DNA from: Acidobacteriota bacterium
GTDB taxonomy: Bacteria > Acidobacteriota > Blastocatellia > RBC074
Direction: 5' to 3'
Length of the DNA stretch: 57,303 nt
NCBI GenBank assembly: GCA_018268995.1
Contig: JAFDVL010000118.1
Location: forward strand, 1 to 57,303
In this document: positions 1-7,670 of the stretch, piece by piece
Layout: every line of letters starts with the position of its first letter
Numbering within the stretch: the stretch's first letter is position 1
Translations under genes and position numbers: made by a program
The notes under the pieces: generated by a model
Told to the model about the DNA's origin: nothing
Database searches by the model: none
Seen by the model: only the letters and a program-made list of their open reading frames with translations

Positions 1-1
1 G

Positions 2-298
2 CTCAAGAAAAACGAACCGCGCATTGTCGAAGTGGCGAAGACGATCAAAAACGATTTGCAGCCGCTATTCCGCACGGTTTACGACGACAGCGCAGGCATC
101 GGCAAGCTCTATCGTCGCCAGGATGAAATCGGCACGCCGTTTTGCATCACGGTAGATTTCGACACGCTTGGTGAAGGCAAGGGCGAAGACTCTGCCGCCT
201 TACAAGGCACAGTTACTGTACGGGAGCGCGATTCGATGCAACAGGAACGCATCCAAATCAGTGAACTTGAATCCTATTTACTGAAACGGTTGCGGTAG
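2..298 (+). CDS. glyS: Glycyl-tRNA synthetase, C-terminal end (partial)
   Basis: The gene enters from the left edge and only about 98 C-terminal residues are visible. They form the end of the anticodon-binding domain of the single-chain class II glycyl-tRNA synthetase, which charges tRNA-Gly in the cytoplasm. The segment RRQDEIGTPFCITVDFDTL followed by VTVRERDSMQQERI is characteristic of this family's last domain. The frame is open to the window start (LKKNEPRIVEV...), so a GTG at 32 is an internal valine and not a start. A GC-rich inverted repeat follows the stop, and uppP begins 71 bases downstream on the same strand. The catalytic domain lies outside the window. Confidence 0.88.
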   Translation, partial: LKKNEPRIVEVAKTIKNDLQPLFRTVYDDSAGIGKLYRRQDEIGTPFCITVDFDTLGEGKGEDSAALQGTVTVRERDSMQQERIQISELESYLLKRLR

Positions 299-311
299 AA
301 GCTTGCTCGCA

Positions 312-343
312 GGAAGCTCCGTGATTCGTTCGCGCGAGCTTCC
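312..343 (+). terminator. Hairpin after glyS, possible weak terminator
   Basis: GGAAGCTC at 312-319 is perfectly complementary to GAGCTTCC at 336-343, an 8-bp stem with a 16-base loop. It lies between the glyS stop and the uppP start. No T-run follows, so it may be an RNA-stabilising or attenuating hairpin and not a true intrinsic terminator. Confidence 0.35.
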
Positions 344-369
344 CTGACTTATTAGCCCGGAAATCCTCA

Positions 370-1233
370 ATGAATCTCATCCAAGCAATTATCCTCGGTG
401 TTGTACAAGGCCTTACTGAATTCATTCCCGTCAGCAGCAGCGCACATTTAATTCTGGCCGAAAAAATCATGGGGCTGGATCGGTATATGACACCGGAACA
501 AATCACCGCGTTCACGGCTGTGATTCAACTCGGCACGCTGGTCGCCGTGATCGTCTATTTTTTCAATGACATCATGAGCATCATCGTCGGATTCATTGGC
601 GGGAACCTGGTCATGATGCAATCCGGGCGCGATGGCGGCACGCACAATGGCGCGAAACTCGGCTGGTTGATCATTCTCGGCACGCTGCCAGTCGTGATCA
701 TCGGTCTTTCAGCCAAGAAAATTATCGAAGGTGCGTTCACGAAGAATCTCTATGTGATTGGAATCAGCGTGATCGTTTGGGCGTTATTGTTGCTGCTGGC
801 GGAATTTTTCAGCAGCCGCCGCCGCACGATTAGCGAATTAGGCTGGAAAGACGCTTTGGTGGTTGGTATCGCACAATGTTTTTCCTTAATTCCCGGTTCC
901 TCGCGCTCTGGCACGACGATTACAGGAGCACTGGCGATGGGCATGACGCGGGAGACCGCCGCGCGCTTTTCATTTCTGCTTTCGATTCCAGCGATTGCTG
1001 GCAGTGGAATTCTGGAAATGAAAGAGTTGTTCAAAATCGGCGGACTGCAAGGCATCGGAATCACGAATCTGGTTGTCTCAACCATCGTTTCGGCAATCGT
1101 CGGCTATCTAAGCATCGCGTTTTTACTGAGCTTTTTACGCAAGAATTCGACGCTTGTTTTTATCGTCTATCGGCTGATTATTGGCGTGGTCATTCTGTGG
1201 TTAGTGTTTGCAGGTCGTGTGACACCGCAATAA
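370..1233 (+). CDS. uppP: Undecaprenyl-diphosphatase UppP/BacA
   Basis: This integral membrane phosphatase converts undecaprenyl pyrophosphate to the monophosphate, recycling the lipid carrier for peptidoglycan and other envelope polymers. Both family signatures are present: GVVQGLTEFIPVSSSAH near residues 9-25, with the (E/Q)-rich and PVSSSAH elements, and PGSSRSGTT near residues 175-183, with the catalytic arginine/serine pocket. About eight hydrophobic segments are visible, and the length of 287 residues is typical. The ATG at 370 starts directly at the conserved N-terminal helix (MNLIQAIILGVVQG). Family members can also raise bacitracin tolerance when overexpressed. It converges with the Nudix gene, with 3 bases between the two stops. 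Confidence 0.96.
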   Translation: MNLIQAIILGVVQGLTEFIPVSSSAHLILAEKIMGLDRYMTPEQITAFTAVIQLGTLVAVIVYFFNDIMSIIVGFIGGNLVMMQSGRDGGTHNGAKLGWLIILGTLPVVIIGLSAKKIIEGAFTKNLYVIGISVIVWALLLLLAEFFSSRRRTISELGWKDALVVGIAQCFSLIPGSSRSGTTITGALAMGMTRETAARFSFLLSIPAIAGSGILEMKELFKIGGLQGIGITNLVVSTIVSAIVGYLSIAFLLSFLRKNSTLVFIVYRLIIGVVILWLVFAGRVTPQ

Positions 1234-1236
1234 TGC

Positions 1237-1878
1237 TTAGTGCTGCTTGAATGAATAGAGCCTCGCCGGACGATGCGCGCCTTCCGTCCGAATCTCACTC
1301 AATTCCTTAATCTGTCCTTGCGCAAGGATTTTTTTGCGAAAGTTCCGCTTGTCTACAGGCTTTTGCAGAATGATTTCATACACGCGCTGCAATTCTGAGA
1401 GCGTGAATTTCTGCGGCAATAACTCATACCCGACAGTCGTCCATTCCAGTTTGTTGCGCAAACGCCAAACCGCATACTCCAAAATCTGACGATGATCAAA
1501 AGCCAAAGGCGGCGGCTGAAACACTGAATACCATTCGGCAGCCGCCGCATCTGACCCAGCCACGACCTGCTGTTGTTCGCTGTCCACAAGCGCAAAATAC
1601 GCAACACTGATGACGCGCCCACGCGGATCACGGTTCGGCTCGCCAAAGGTAAAAAGCTGTTCCAGATAAACCTGCTTGACGCCTGCTTCTTCCTGTAACT
1701 CGCGCGCCGCCGCATCTTCCAGCGATTCATCAATGCCGACAAATCCGCCGGGTAAAGCCCAATGCCCTTTGAAAGGCTCTACGTCACGGCGAATCAGCAA
1801 CACTTTCAGATCGTTTGTCGCAATCGTGAAAATCACCAAATCAACTGTGACAGAGGGGCGGGGATAGTCTTTAGTCAT
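1237..1878 (-). CDS. Nudix hydrolase with C-terminal winged-helix, NrtR-like
   Basis: A 213-residue protein. A perfect Nudix box (GFVGIDE, then seven residues, then RELQEEAGV) spans about residues 45-67 and would bind metal and a nucleotide-diphosphate ligand. The last 65 or so residues (KFTLSELQRVYEIIL...RNFRKKI) resemble the winged-helix domain of NrtR-type Nudix regulators, which sense ADP-ribose-like ligands and repress NAD-metabolism genes. It could therefore be a regulator, a hydrolase or both. The ATG at 1878 is chosen because it overlaps the stop of the upstream retropepsin-like gene by 8 bases, implying translational coupling. Upstream in-frame codons are internal to that gene. No NAD biosynthesis gene is visible nearby, so the target is unknown. 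Confidence 0.85.
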   Translation of the reverse strand: MTKDYPRPSVTVDLVIFTIATNDLKVLLIRRDVEPFKGHWALPGGFVGIDESLEDAAARELQEEAGVKQVYLEQLFTFGEPNRDPRGRVISVAYFALVDSEQQQVVAGSDAAAAEWYSVFQPPPLAFDHRQILEYAVWRLRNKLEWTTVGYELLPQKFTLSELQRVYEIILQKPVDKRNFRKKILAQGQIKELSEIRTEGAHRPARLYSFKQH

Positions 1879-2281
1879 CGTAGGCACTGAGGTAAAGAGT
1901 TTGTTCGTAATCCACGAGGCCAATACGCAAGCGGTCTAAAAAGCCAACACGACCAACGACGTTGACGGGAAAGAATTCATCGTCGGCGAAATATACGGTA
2001 GCTTGCCATTCGATGCCTTCCAGCGAAAGGGTAAGTTCGTGGCCGTAGGCAAGAAATGATCCTGTCGCCGCGCGCATTCGTTCTGGTGTGCCCTCTTCAA
2101 CTTCAATTCCTAACGCTTCCGCAAACTGCCGCTGAAAAACACAGAACGTGCTGCCTGTATCCAATTTGACTTTGACCGGAACGAAGGTCTGCGAATCGCT
2201 GGAAAGAAAAATCGAGAGCGTGATGTCCGGGTGAACGTCGTAAAAAATCCGATTCAGAAACGACAGCGCAAAAGGACTCAT
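1871..2281 (-). CDS. Retropepsin-like aspartic protease family protein
   Basis: A 136-residue single-domain protein. VKLDTGSTFCVFQ carries the DTGS(T) catalytic motif of aspartic proteases of the retropepsin type. The strand-rich remainder, including NVVGRVGFLDRLRIGLVDYEQTLYL near the C-terminus, resembles the bacterial aspartyl-protease-like fold in which one chain supplies one aspartate and a homodimer completes the active site. No signal peptide is seen, so it is probably cytoplasmic. The ATG at 2281 overlaps the TGA of the upstream DUF5678-like gene (ATGA). A TTG six bases further upstream is less likely. The physiological substrate is unknown. In other genomes such genes are often paired with DUF5678-like small proteins (from memory). 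Confidence 0.8.
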   Translation of the reverse strand: MSPFALSFLNRIFYDVHPDITLSIFLSSDSQTFVPVKVKLDTGSTFCVFQRQFAEALGIEVEEGTPERMRAATGSFLAYGHELTLSLEGIEWQATVYFADDEFFPVNVVGRVGFLDRLRIGLVDYEQTLYLSAYDD

Positions 2282-2532
2282 AACCAAGTCCCGCAGAACG
2301 GCTTTGACTCATCGCGAATGAAATGCATGAACGGCATCTTCACCCCTTCCGCTTTGGCTTGTTTGAAGAATGGCAAGGGATCGCTACCGTGACCGACTAA
2401 ACGATCTCCATCTAATACAACCCATTGCCCAACGTATTCGTGTTTATGCTGCCGCAACCATGCGTGCTCCCTGCTCAAATCCACTTTTCCGATAGAAGAT
2501 TTCCAAATCCTCGGCATAATTTTCGTAGGCAT
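2278..2532 (-). CDS. DUF5678-like small protein
   Basis: An 84-residue protein. Its core, from WLRQHKHEYVGQWVVLDGDR to AKAEGVKMPFMHF, matches my recollection of the DUF5678 pattern: a 50-60 residue domain in which WxxxxxxxYxGxWVALDGDrLvaHG leads into a short helix and a strand. The function is not known. The ATG at 2532 is preceded on the minus strand by GAGG at a suitable distance. An internal ATG six codons in is an alternative. It is the first gene of a tight three-gene unit (DUF5678, retropepsin-like, Nudix) in which each stop overlaps the next start. That suggests a common role, possibly with this protein as partner or substrate of the protease. Confidence 0.75.
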   Translation of the reverse strand: MPTKIMPRIWKSSIGKVDLSREHAWLRQHKHEYVGQWVVLDGDRLVGHGSDPLPFFKQAKAEGVKMPFMHFIRDESKPFCGTWL

Positions 2533-2557
2533 AGCTCACCTCGGCTTTTATCTTACC

Positions 2558-3919
2558 TCAACCCTGCACATCAATCACATCGTGACGGGTGATGATGCCG
2601 ACGATGCGTCCGTATTCTTCGACTAAGATTGCAGGCGAATGCTTGAGGTATTTGATCGCGCGTTCGGCTTCGACGGTTTCATTGACGACAGGGAAGGGGG
2701 CATCCATGACCTCGCTGACGGATGCTTGCAGCAATTCACGATTATTCAGCAACTTAGCCATCAGGCGACCTTCGCGTACGCTGCCAACACTGTTGCCGTC
2801 ATCCAGGATCGGAATTTGCGACAGGCCGTGTGCATTCATCAACTGCATGACATCGGCAACTTTGTGATCGGAACTCGCGTAAATCAGGCGCGGCATGACG
2901 TCGGTCGCTTTCATTTCGTTTAGCAACCCGACGGTTAATCGCTCAAAGCCAAGCAGGCGTTTTTCCTTCATCCATTCGTCTGACAAAAACTTCGATAAAT
3001 AGCGTTCGCCCGTGTCACAAACGATGAAGACGATGACATCGTCTTCGCTGGCATTTTCTGCCACTTTCAAGGCCGCCGCTGCAAGCGTGCCCGTGCTACC
3101 GCCGCAAAAGATTCCTTCTTCGCGTCCCAATCTGCGCGCGGTGTTGAATGAATCCCGGTCAGTGATGTTGATGATCTCGTCAATGTATTTGAAATGCACA
3201 TTTTCGTGGATCGTATCTTGCCCGATGCCTTCAACCAAATAGGGCGCAGAGTCCGTCAAATGGCCGCTTTCCTTGTAGGTCTTGAAAATCGAACCATACG
3301 GGTCAGCGCCGATGATTTTGACGTTCGGATTCTTTTCTTTGAGATACCGTCCAGTGCCGCTGATCGTGCCGCCCGTGCCAATGCCTGCGACAAAGTGCGT
3401 GATGCGGCCTTCGGTTTGTTCCCACAATTCCGGGCCTGTTGAATGGTAATGCGCTTCCGGGTTTGCCGGATTGCCGTACTGAAATGTCAAAATCGCATTC
3501 GGTGTTTCGTGGGCAATGCGCCGCGCGACGTTCAGATAATGATCCGGCGATTCGTGCTTTGACGCCGCTGGAACAACGACAACATCCGCGCCGAGAGCTT
3601 TGAGATAACGCACTTTTTCCTGACTGCATTTGTCGGTCATGACAAAGACGCTGCGATAGCCTTTGATCGCGCAGGCCAGCGCCAGGCCAATGCCCGTGTT
3701 GCCACTGGTGGCTTCTACCACTGTGCCGCCGGGCTGTAGCTCGCCCATCCGTTCCGCACGTTCGACCATTGCAATGCCGATGCGGTCTTTGACGCTGCCG
3801 CCGGGATTGTGCGATTCCATTTTGGCGAGCACCAGTGGCTTTAAGCCTTTGGTCAGCTTGTTCAATTTGACGAGCGGTGTGTGCCCGACTAATTCGAGAA
3901 TATTGTTTTTGTAATCCAT
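2558..3919 (-). CDS. cbs: Cystathionine beta-synthase (PLP enzyme with two CBS domains)
   Basis: A 453-residue fold-type II PLP enzyme. It would condense serine (or an activated serine) with homocysteine or sulfide in transsulfuration or cysteine synthesis. NPGGSVKDRIG holds the PLP lysine (about K44), SGNTGIG contacts the substrate, and GTGGTISGTG binds the cofactor phosphate. The catalytic part ends near residue 320. Two CBS modules follow (about 335-395 and 400-453), probably binding an adenosyl ligand. The ATG at 3919 is chosen because the protein then begins at the usual family start (MDYKNNILELVGHTPLV) with AGG-rich sequence upstream. The 18 codons before it look non-coding. An O-acetylserine-dependent activity cannot be excluded from sequence. 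Confidence 0.9.
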   Translation of the reverse strand: MDYKNNILELVGHTPLVKLNKLTKGLKPLVLAKMESHNPGGSVKDRIGIAMVERAERMGELQPGGTVVEATSGNTGIGLALACAIKGYRSVFVMTDKCSQEKVRYLKALGADVVVVPAASKHESPDHYLNVARRIAHETPNAILTFQYGNPANPEAHYHSTGPELWEQTEGRITHFVAGIGTGGTISGTGRYLKEKNPNVKIIGADPYGSIFKTYKESGHLTDSAPYLVEGIGQDTIHENVHFKYIDEIINITDRDSFNTARRLGREEGIFCGGSTGTLAAAALKVAENASEDDVIVFIVCDTGERYLSKFLSDEWMKEKRLLGFERLTVGLLNEMKATDVMPRLIYASSDHKVADVMQLMNAHGLSQIPILDDGNSVGSVREGRLMAKLLNNRELLQASVSEVMDAPFPVVNETVEAERAIKYLKHSPAILVEEYGRIVGIITRHDVIDVQG

Positions 3920-4093
3920 AACCTGCCTGTCAGTAAAAATTGTTGCGGTGGACAGCGCAACGAAACGCGCCAAATAGTAATCGCAGTCACTGCATTTGCG
4001 CTACTATTTTATGGCCTGCCCTCTGCTGACAATCATCACCAGTTATGCGATGATACGCGCGTACTCCCCAACAATTCTCAAATACAAATCGTT

Positions 4094-4675
4094 ATGGCTG
4101 CACCGCCAGCAAAAGACGTCACGCAAATGCTCGCCGATTGGCGCGATGGTGACAGTTCCGCGCTCAACAAATTGCTGCCTGTGATTTACGATGAACTACG
4201 TCAGCAGGCCGACCGCTATCTGCGCCGTGAAAGCCCTGGACATACGTTGCAAGCAACGGCGCTAGTGAATGAGGCCTATTTGCGATTGGTGGATCAAACG
4301 CATGTGAATTGGCAGAACCGTGCGCATTTCTTTGGTGCAGCGGCAAATCTGATGCGGCAGATTTTGATTCAGCATGCCCGCGCCAAACACGCCGAAAAAC
4401 GGGGTGGTGACGCACAGAAACTTTACCTTGATGAAGTCAGCGGTTTGGCCGACAACCTGGTCAAAGAACAAAACCTTGACCTGCTTGCGCTTGACGATGC
4501 GCTGAATCAATTAGCGGCAGTTGCCCCACAACAAAGCCGCGTCGTCGAACTACGCTTCTTCGCGGGCCTGAGCATCGAAGAAACCGCCGAAGCGCTCGGC
4601 ATATCCCCTGCGACCGTCAAACGCGAATGGAACATGGCGAAAGCGTGGCTCCATCGCGCCATCAGCAAACGGTAG
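4094..4675 (+). CDS. ECF-type RNA polymerase sigma factor, X6 group
   Basis: A 193-residue sigma factor with region 2 at about residues 20-95 (LLPVIYDELRQQADRYLRRE...LQATALVNEAYLRLVD) and region 4 at about 130-185 (QQSRVVELRFFAGLSIEETAEALGIS, then ATVKREW). The LVNEAYLRL and NRAHFFGAAA signatures are typical of the Sig70_X6 group, which is abundant in Acidobacteria, Planctomycetes and Verrucomicrobia and is commonly encoded next to a Ser/Thr kinase with TPR repeats. That arrangement holds here: the kinase-TPR gene starts 97 bases downstream. Sigma activity is probably controlled by phosphorylation, with no classical anti-sigma factor (inferred from the family). No strong ribosome-binding site precedes the ATG. 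The gene diverges from cbs. Confidence 0.92.
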   Translation: MAAPPAKDVTQMLADWRDGDSSALNKLLPVIYDELRQQADRYLRRESPGHTLQATALVNEAYLRLVDQTHVNWQNRAHFFGAAANLMRQILIQHARAKHAEKRGGDAQKLYLDEVSGLADNLVKEQNLDLLALDDALNQLAAVAPQQSRVVELRFFAGLSIEETAEALGISPATVKREWNMAKAWLHRAISKR

Positions 4676-4680
4676 TTGAT

Positions 4681-4767
4681 GGTCAGTGGTCGGTGGTCGG
4701 TTGTCGGAAAAACACCAACGACGCGCAGCACCGGTCACCAGCTACTGACCACCGACCACTGGTCACC
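4681..4767. repeat. Facing-arm palindromic element, GGTCAGTGGTC family
   Basis: The left arm (4681-4707) is built from GGTC(A/G)GTGGTCGG units. The right arm (4731-4767) is its approximate reverse complement (ACTGACCACCGACCACTGGT), with a spacer of about 23 bases between. It fills the sigma-kinase gap almost exactly. A second member lies at 53482-53554 and a looser relative at 31623-31743. Confidence 0.75.
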
Positions 4768-4772
4768 GATTT

Positions 4773-7460
4773 ATGAACTCCGACCGTCATCAACGACTGA
4801 CTGATTTGTTGGATGAGGCGCTGCAAATCCCCGCCGCAGAGCGCCAGGCGTTTTTGACTTCAGCTTGCGGCGACGATGTCGAATTGCAACGCGAAGCTGA
4901 GTCGTTGCTTCTTTCTTTCGAGCAAGCCTCCAGCTTCATCGAAGCCCCTGTTTTTGCGGGTGCAAGCGATTTTCTGTTCGCAGATGACAAGCCAATGGAA
5001 GGCCGCCAGCTTGGGCATTACAAAATCGTGCGCGAACTCGGACGTGGCGGAATGGGCGCGGTGTATTTGGCCGAACGCGCGGATGAATACCGCGAGCAAG
5101 TTGCGCTGAAAATCGTCAAGCGTGGAATGGACACAGATTTTATCGTGCGCCGTTTTCGCCACGAACGACAGATACTCGCGTCGCTACATCATCCGAATAT
5201 CGCGCGGCTGCTCGACGGTGGTACAACCGAAGACGGCTTGCCCTATTTTGTGATGGAATACATTGAAGGCGAACCGATAGATCAATATTGCGATCATCAC
5301 AATCTCTCGATTCAGGAACGGCTGAAACTTTTTCGCACGGTCTGCGCTGCCGTGCAATATGCGCATCAAAACCTCGTCATCCACCGCGACCTGAAACCGG
5401 GTAATATTCTCATCACAGCCGATGGCACGCCGAAGTTGCTGGATTTCGGCATTGCCAAAATTCTGAACCCCGAAATCTCGCAAACCATCGAAAAAACCGC
5501 GACGCTGATGCGCCTGATGACGCCCGAATATGCCAGTCCCGAACAGGTGCGCGGTGAATTGGTGACCACCGCGAGCGATGTGTATTCACTCGGTGTTCTG
5601 CTCTACGAATTGCTCACCGGACATCGCCCGTATCGCATCACCAGCATATTGCCAAGCGACATCGAACGCATCATTTGTGAACAGGAACCGACGCGACCAA
5701 GTACGCTGGAAAGAGAGACAGCAAGGCAGCGAGAAGGAGAGAAAGAGCGCCACGGCCCTCGCTCTGTATCTCTTCCTCTTCGCCCCTCTTTCTCTCTCTC
5801 TCAACTCCGCGGCGATCTCGATAACATTGTGCTGATGGCGCTGCGCAAAGAACCGCAGCGGCGCTACGCTTCGGTTGAGCAACTTGCCGAAGACATCCGC
5901 CGCCACCTCGAAGGCTTGCCCGTCAGCGCGCGCAGCGATACCTTCAATTACCGCACGAGCAAGTTTATTCAGCGCCACAAAGCAGGCGTCGCCGCCGCCG
6001 CATTGGTTTTGCTGTCGTTGATTGCCGGGCTGATCACAACGGTCTGGCAGGCACGCCGCGCGCAGGCACAACAAGCGAGAGCCGAACGTCGCTTCAACGA
6101 TGTGCGCAATCTGGCGAACTCGCTGTTTGAAATTCACGACACGATTGCTGAATTGCAAGGCGCGACTCAAGCCCGTGAACTCATCGTCAAACGCGCGCTT
6201 ACCTATCTCGACAGCCTCGCACACGAAGCCAGCGATGATCGTGGATTGCAGCAGGAATTGGCTGCGGCGTACCTGAAAGTGGGTGATGTGCAAGGCCGTC
6301 CCGGTCACGCCAGTCTTGGCGACAAAGAAGGCGCACTCAGCAGCTATCGCAAGGCGCAGGCGATTTATAGTTCGTTAGCAGCATCGGGCAACATCAACGA
6401 TTCGCTGCGACAGGAAATGACAACCGGGTTCACGCGCATTGGTGATGCGTTACAATATCGCGATTCCAAAGCTGCGCTTGCCAGCTATCAACAAGGACTC
6501 GCCGTCGCAAATCCAACTGATCGCTTGAGCATCGCCAACTTTCATCAGCGCATCGCCGAAATGCAAATCGCTATGGGCGACGTTGCCGGAGCCGCTGCCA
6601 GCCAAGGGAAAGCGATGAAGTTGTACGAAGCGATGGCCGCTGAAACACCGAACGATAAAAAAGCGCAGCGCAGTCTGTTCATTAACTACATCAAAGCGGG
6701 CAATTTGTTGTTTGAAGCTGGCGAAGCAAAAGCCGCTTTGCCCCTCTATCAAAAGACTGTGCCGATGGCGCGCGCGCTTGCGGAAGCCGATCCGCTCAAT
6801 GCTCGTGCGCAACGCGAACTCGCCGCGTGTTTGGACAAAGTCGGCAATGCGCTTCTGGCAACCAACGATCAGACTGGCGCGCTCACGAATTACAACGAAG
6901 CCTTTGCGATTCGCCAGAAAGTCGCAGCGGCAGATACAAAGAACGCCGAACTACAACGCGATCTTTCGATCAGTCACGACAAGCTCGGGGAAGTCAGCAC
7001 CGCGCAAGGAAACCTCACCGCCGCGCTCGCACACTACCGCGAAGCCCTGCGCATTGATTCCGCGCTCGCCAGCCGCGACACGCAAAGCCTGCTGGATCGC
7101 GCGAACAGTTTGGAAAAAATCGGATCGTTGTTGTTGCAGAGTGGTGATGTCAACGGCGCGCTCGACCATCAGCAAAAAAGCCGCGCAATGCGTGAAGACG
7201 TTGTGAACAATTTGGATAAAGAGAACGTGAATGCGCGGCGCGACGTTGCGTCATCCTATTTGCGTCTCGGCGAAACGTTTCTCAAGAAAGTCGAACAGAG
7301 CAAGCAATTATCCGATTGGCAACAAGCTCGCCAATGGTTTCAGCGGAGCCTCGACGAATTGCAGAGGCTGAAACAACGTGGCGCGCTGCCGAAAAAAGAC
7401 GAAGGCGATCTGGACAAAATCGCGCGCGAAATTGCGAGGTGTGATGCGGTAATGAAATGA
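4773..7460 (+). CDS. Membrane Ser/Thr protein kinase with TPR repeats
   Basis: An 895-residue receptor-like Hanks kinase. A short N-terminal region (1-75) precedes the kinase domain: glycine loop LGRGGMGAVY (about 88-97), ATP-binding lysine in VALKIV, catalytic loop IHRDLKPGN (about 202) and metal-binding DFG (about 224). A single membrane segment (AAAALVLLSLIAGLITTVW, about 405-423) separates it from some 470 residues of TPR-like helical repeats, presumably a sensing domain. It is probably co-transcribed with the ECF sigma factor just upstream and may phosphorylate it. At residues about 313-343 the variable stretch between kinase subdomains is encoded by a purine/pyrimidine palindromic element, giving a Glu/Arg-rich then Ser/Leu/Pro-rich insertion that keeps the frame. 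Confidence 0.93.
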   Translation: MNSDRHQRLTDLLDEALQIPAAERQAFLTSACGDDVELQREAESLLLSFEQASSFIEAPVFAGASDFLFADDKPMEGRQLGHYKIVRELGRGGMGAVYLAERADEYREQVALKIVKRGMDTDFIVRRFRHERQILASLHHPNIARLLDGGTTEDGLPYFVMEYIEGEPIDQYCDHHNLSIQERLKLFRTVCAAVQYAHQNLVIHRDLKPGNILITADGTPKLLDFGIAKILNPEISQTIEKTATLMRLMTPEYASPEQVRGELVTTASDVYSLGVLLYELLTGHRPYRITSILPSDIERIICEQEPTRPSTLERETARQREGEKERHGPRSVSLPLRPSFSLSQLRGDLDNIVLMALRKEPQRRYASVEQLAEDIRRHLEGLPVSARSDTFNYRTSKFIQRHKAGVAAAALVLLSLIAGLITTVWQARRAQAQQARAERRFNDVRNLANSLFEIHDTIAELQGATQARELIVKRALTYLDSLAHEASDDRGLQQELAAAYLKVGDVQGRPGHASLGDKEGALSSYRKAQAIYSSLAASGNINDSLRQEMTTGFTRIGDALQYRDSKAALASYQQGLAVANPTDRLSIANFHQRIAEMQIAMGDVAGAAASQGKAMKLYEAMAAETPNDKKAQRSLFINYIKAGNLLFEAGEAKAALPLYQKTVPMARALAEADPLNARAQRELAACLDKVGNALLATNDQTGALTNYNEAFAIRQKVAAADTKNAELQRDLSISHDKLGEVSTAQGNLTAALAHYREALRIDSALASRDTQSLLDRANSLEKIGSLLLQSGDVNGALDHQQKSRAMREDVVNNLDKENVNARRDVASSYLRLGETFLKKVEQSKQLSDWQQARQWFQRSLDELQRLKQRGALPKKDEGDLDKIAREIARCDAVMK
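5710..5802. repeat. Purine/pyrimidine facing-arm element inside the kinase gene
   Basis: The left arm (5710-5748) is nearly all purine (AAAGAGAGACAGCAAGG...). The right arm (5762-5802) is pyrimidine-rich and imperfectly complementary (TCTCTTCCTCTTCGCC...). The spacer is about 13 bases. The element adds roughly 31 codons without a stop. A clear relative lies in an intergenic region at 33633-33742, with left arm AAAGAGAAACAGCAC and a right arm containing TTCCCTCTTCGCTCC. Its GA/CT composition is unlike the flanking kinase sequence. Confidence 0.75.
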
Positions 7461-7473
7461 ATTGCTTCCAGAT

Positions 7474-7651
7474 GAATTGCCACCAGCTTTAGGTGGTGGA
7501 AGAGAGCTTGAATTTGCAGGCTTTAGCCAAACCGAAAGAAGCATTTTCCGAATCGCTTTAGCTAAAGCAAATCGAAGAAGCCTCCCAGAATTTTGGCTAA
7601 AGCCTCTGAGTTTTGTGCTTTTTGTTCCACTAGCTGAAGCGAGTGGCAATT
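7474..7651. repeat. Nested palindromic element of about 180 bases
   Basis: Three nested inverted repeats share one centre. The outer arms start GAATTGCCACCAGCTTTAGG (7474-) and end GAAGCGAGTGGCAATTC (-7651). The middle arms are CAGGCTTTAGCCAA (7517-7530) and TTGGCTAAAGCCTCTG (7593-7608). The core is the perfect palindrome GCTTTAGCTAAAGC (7555-7568). It fills the gap between the converging kinase-TPR and PrsW-like genes. It could fold into one long stem in DNA or RNA and may end transcription from both sides. No transposase or reading frame is associated with it. Confidence 0.75.
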
Positions 7652-7670
7652 CAAAAAACGCTCATTGCGG

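Noticed and set aside
4681..4767. Tandem GGTC units as a CRISPR-like array
   Set aside because: No regular repeat-spacer periodicity and no cas genes; the structure is two facing arms.
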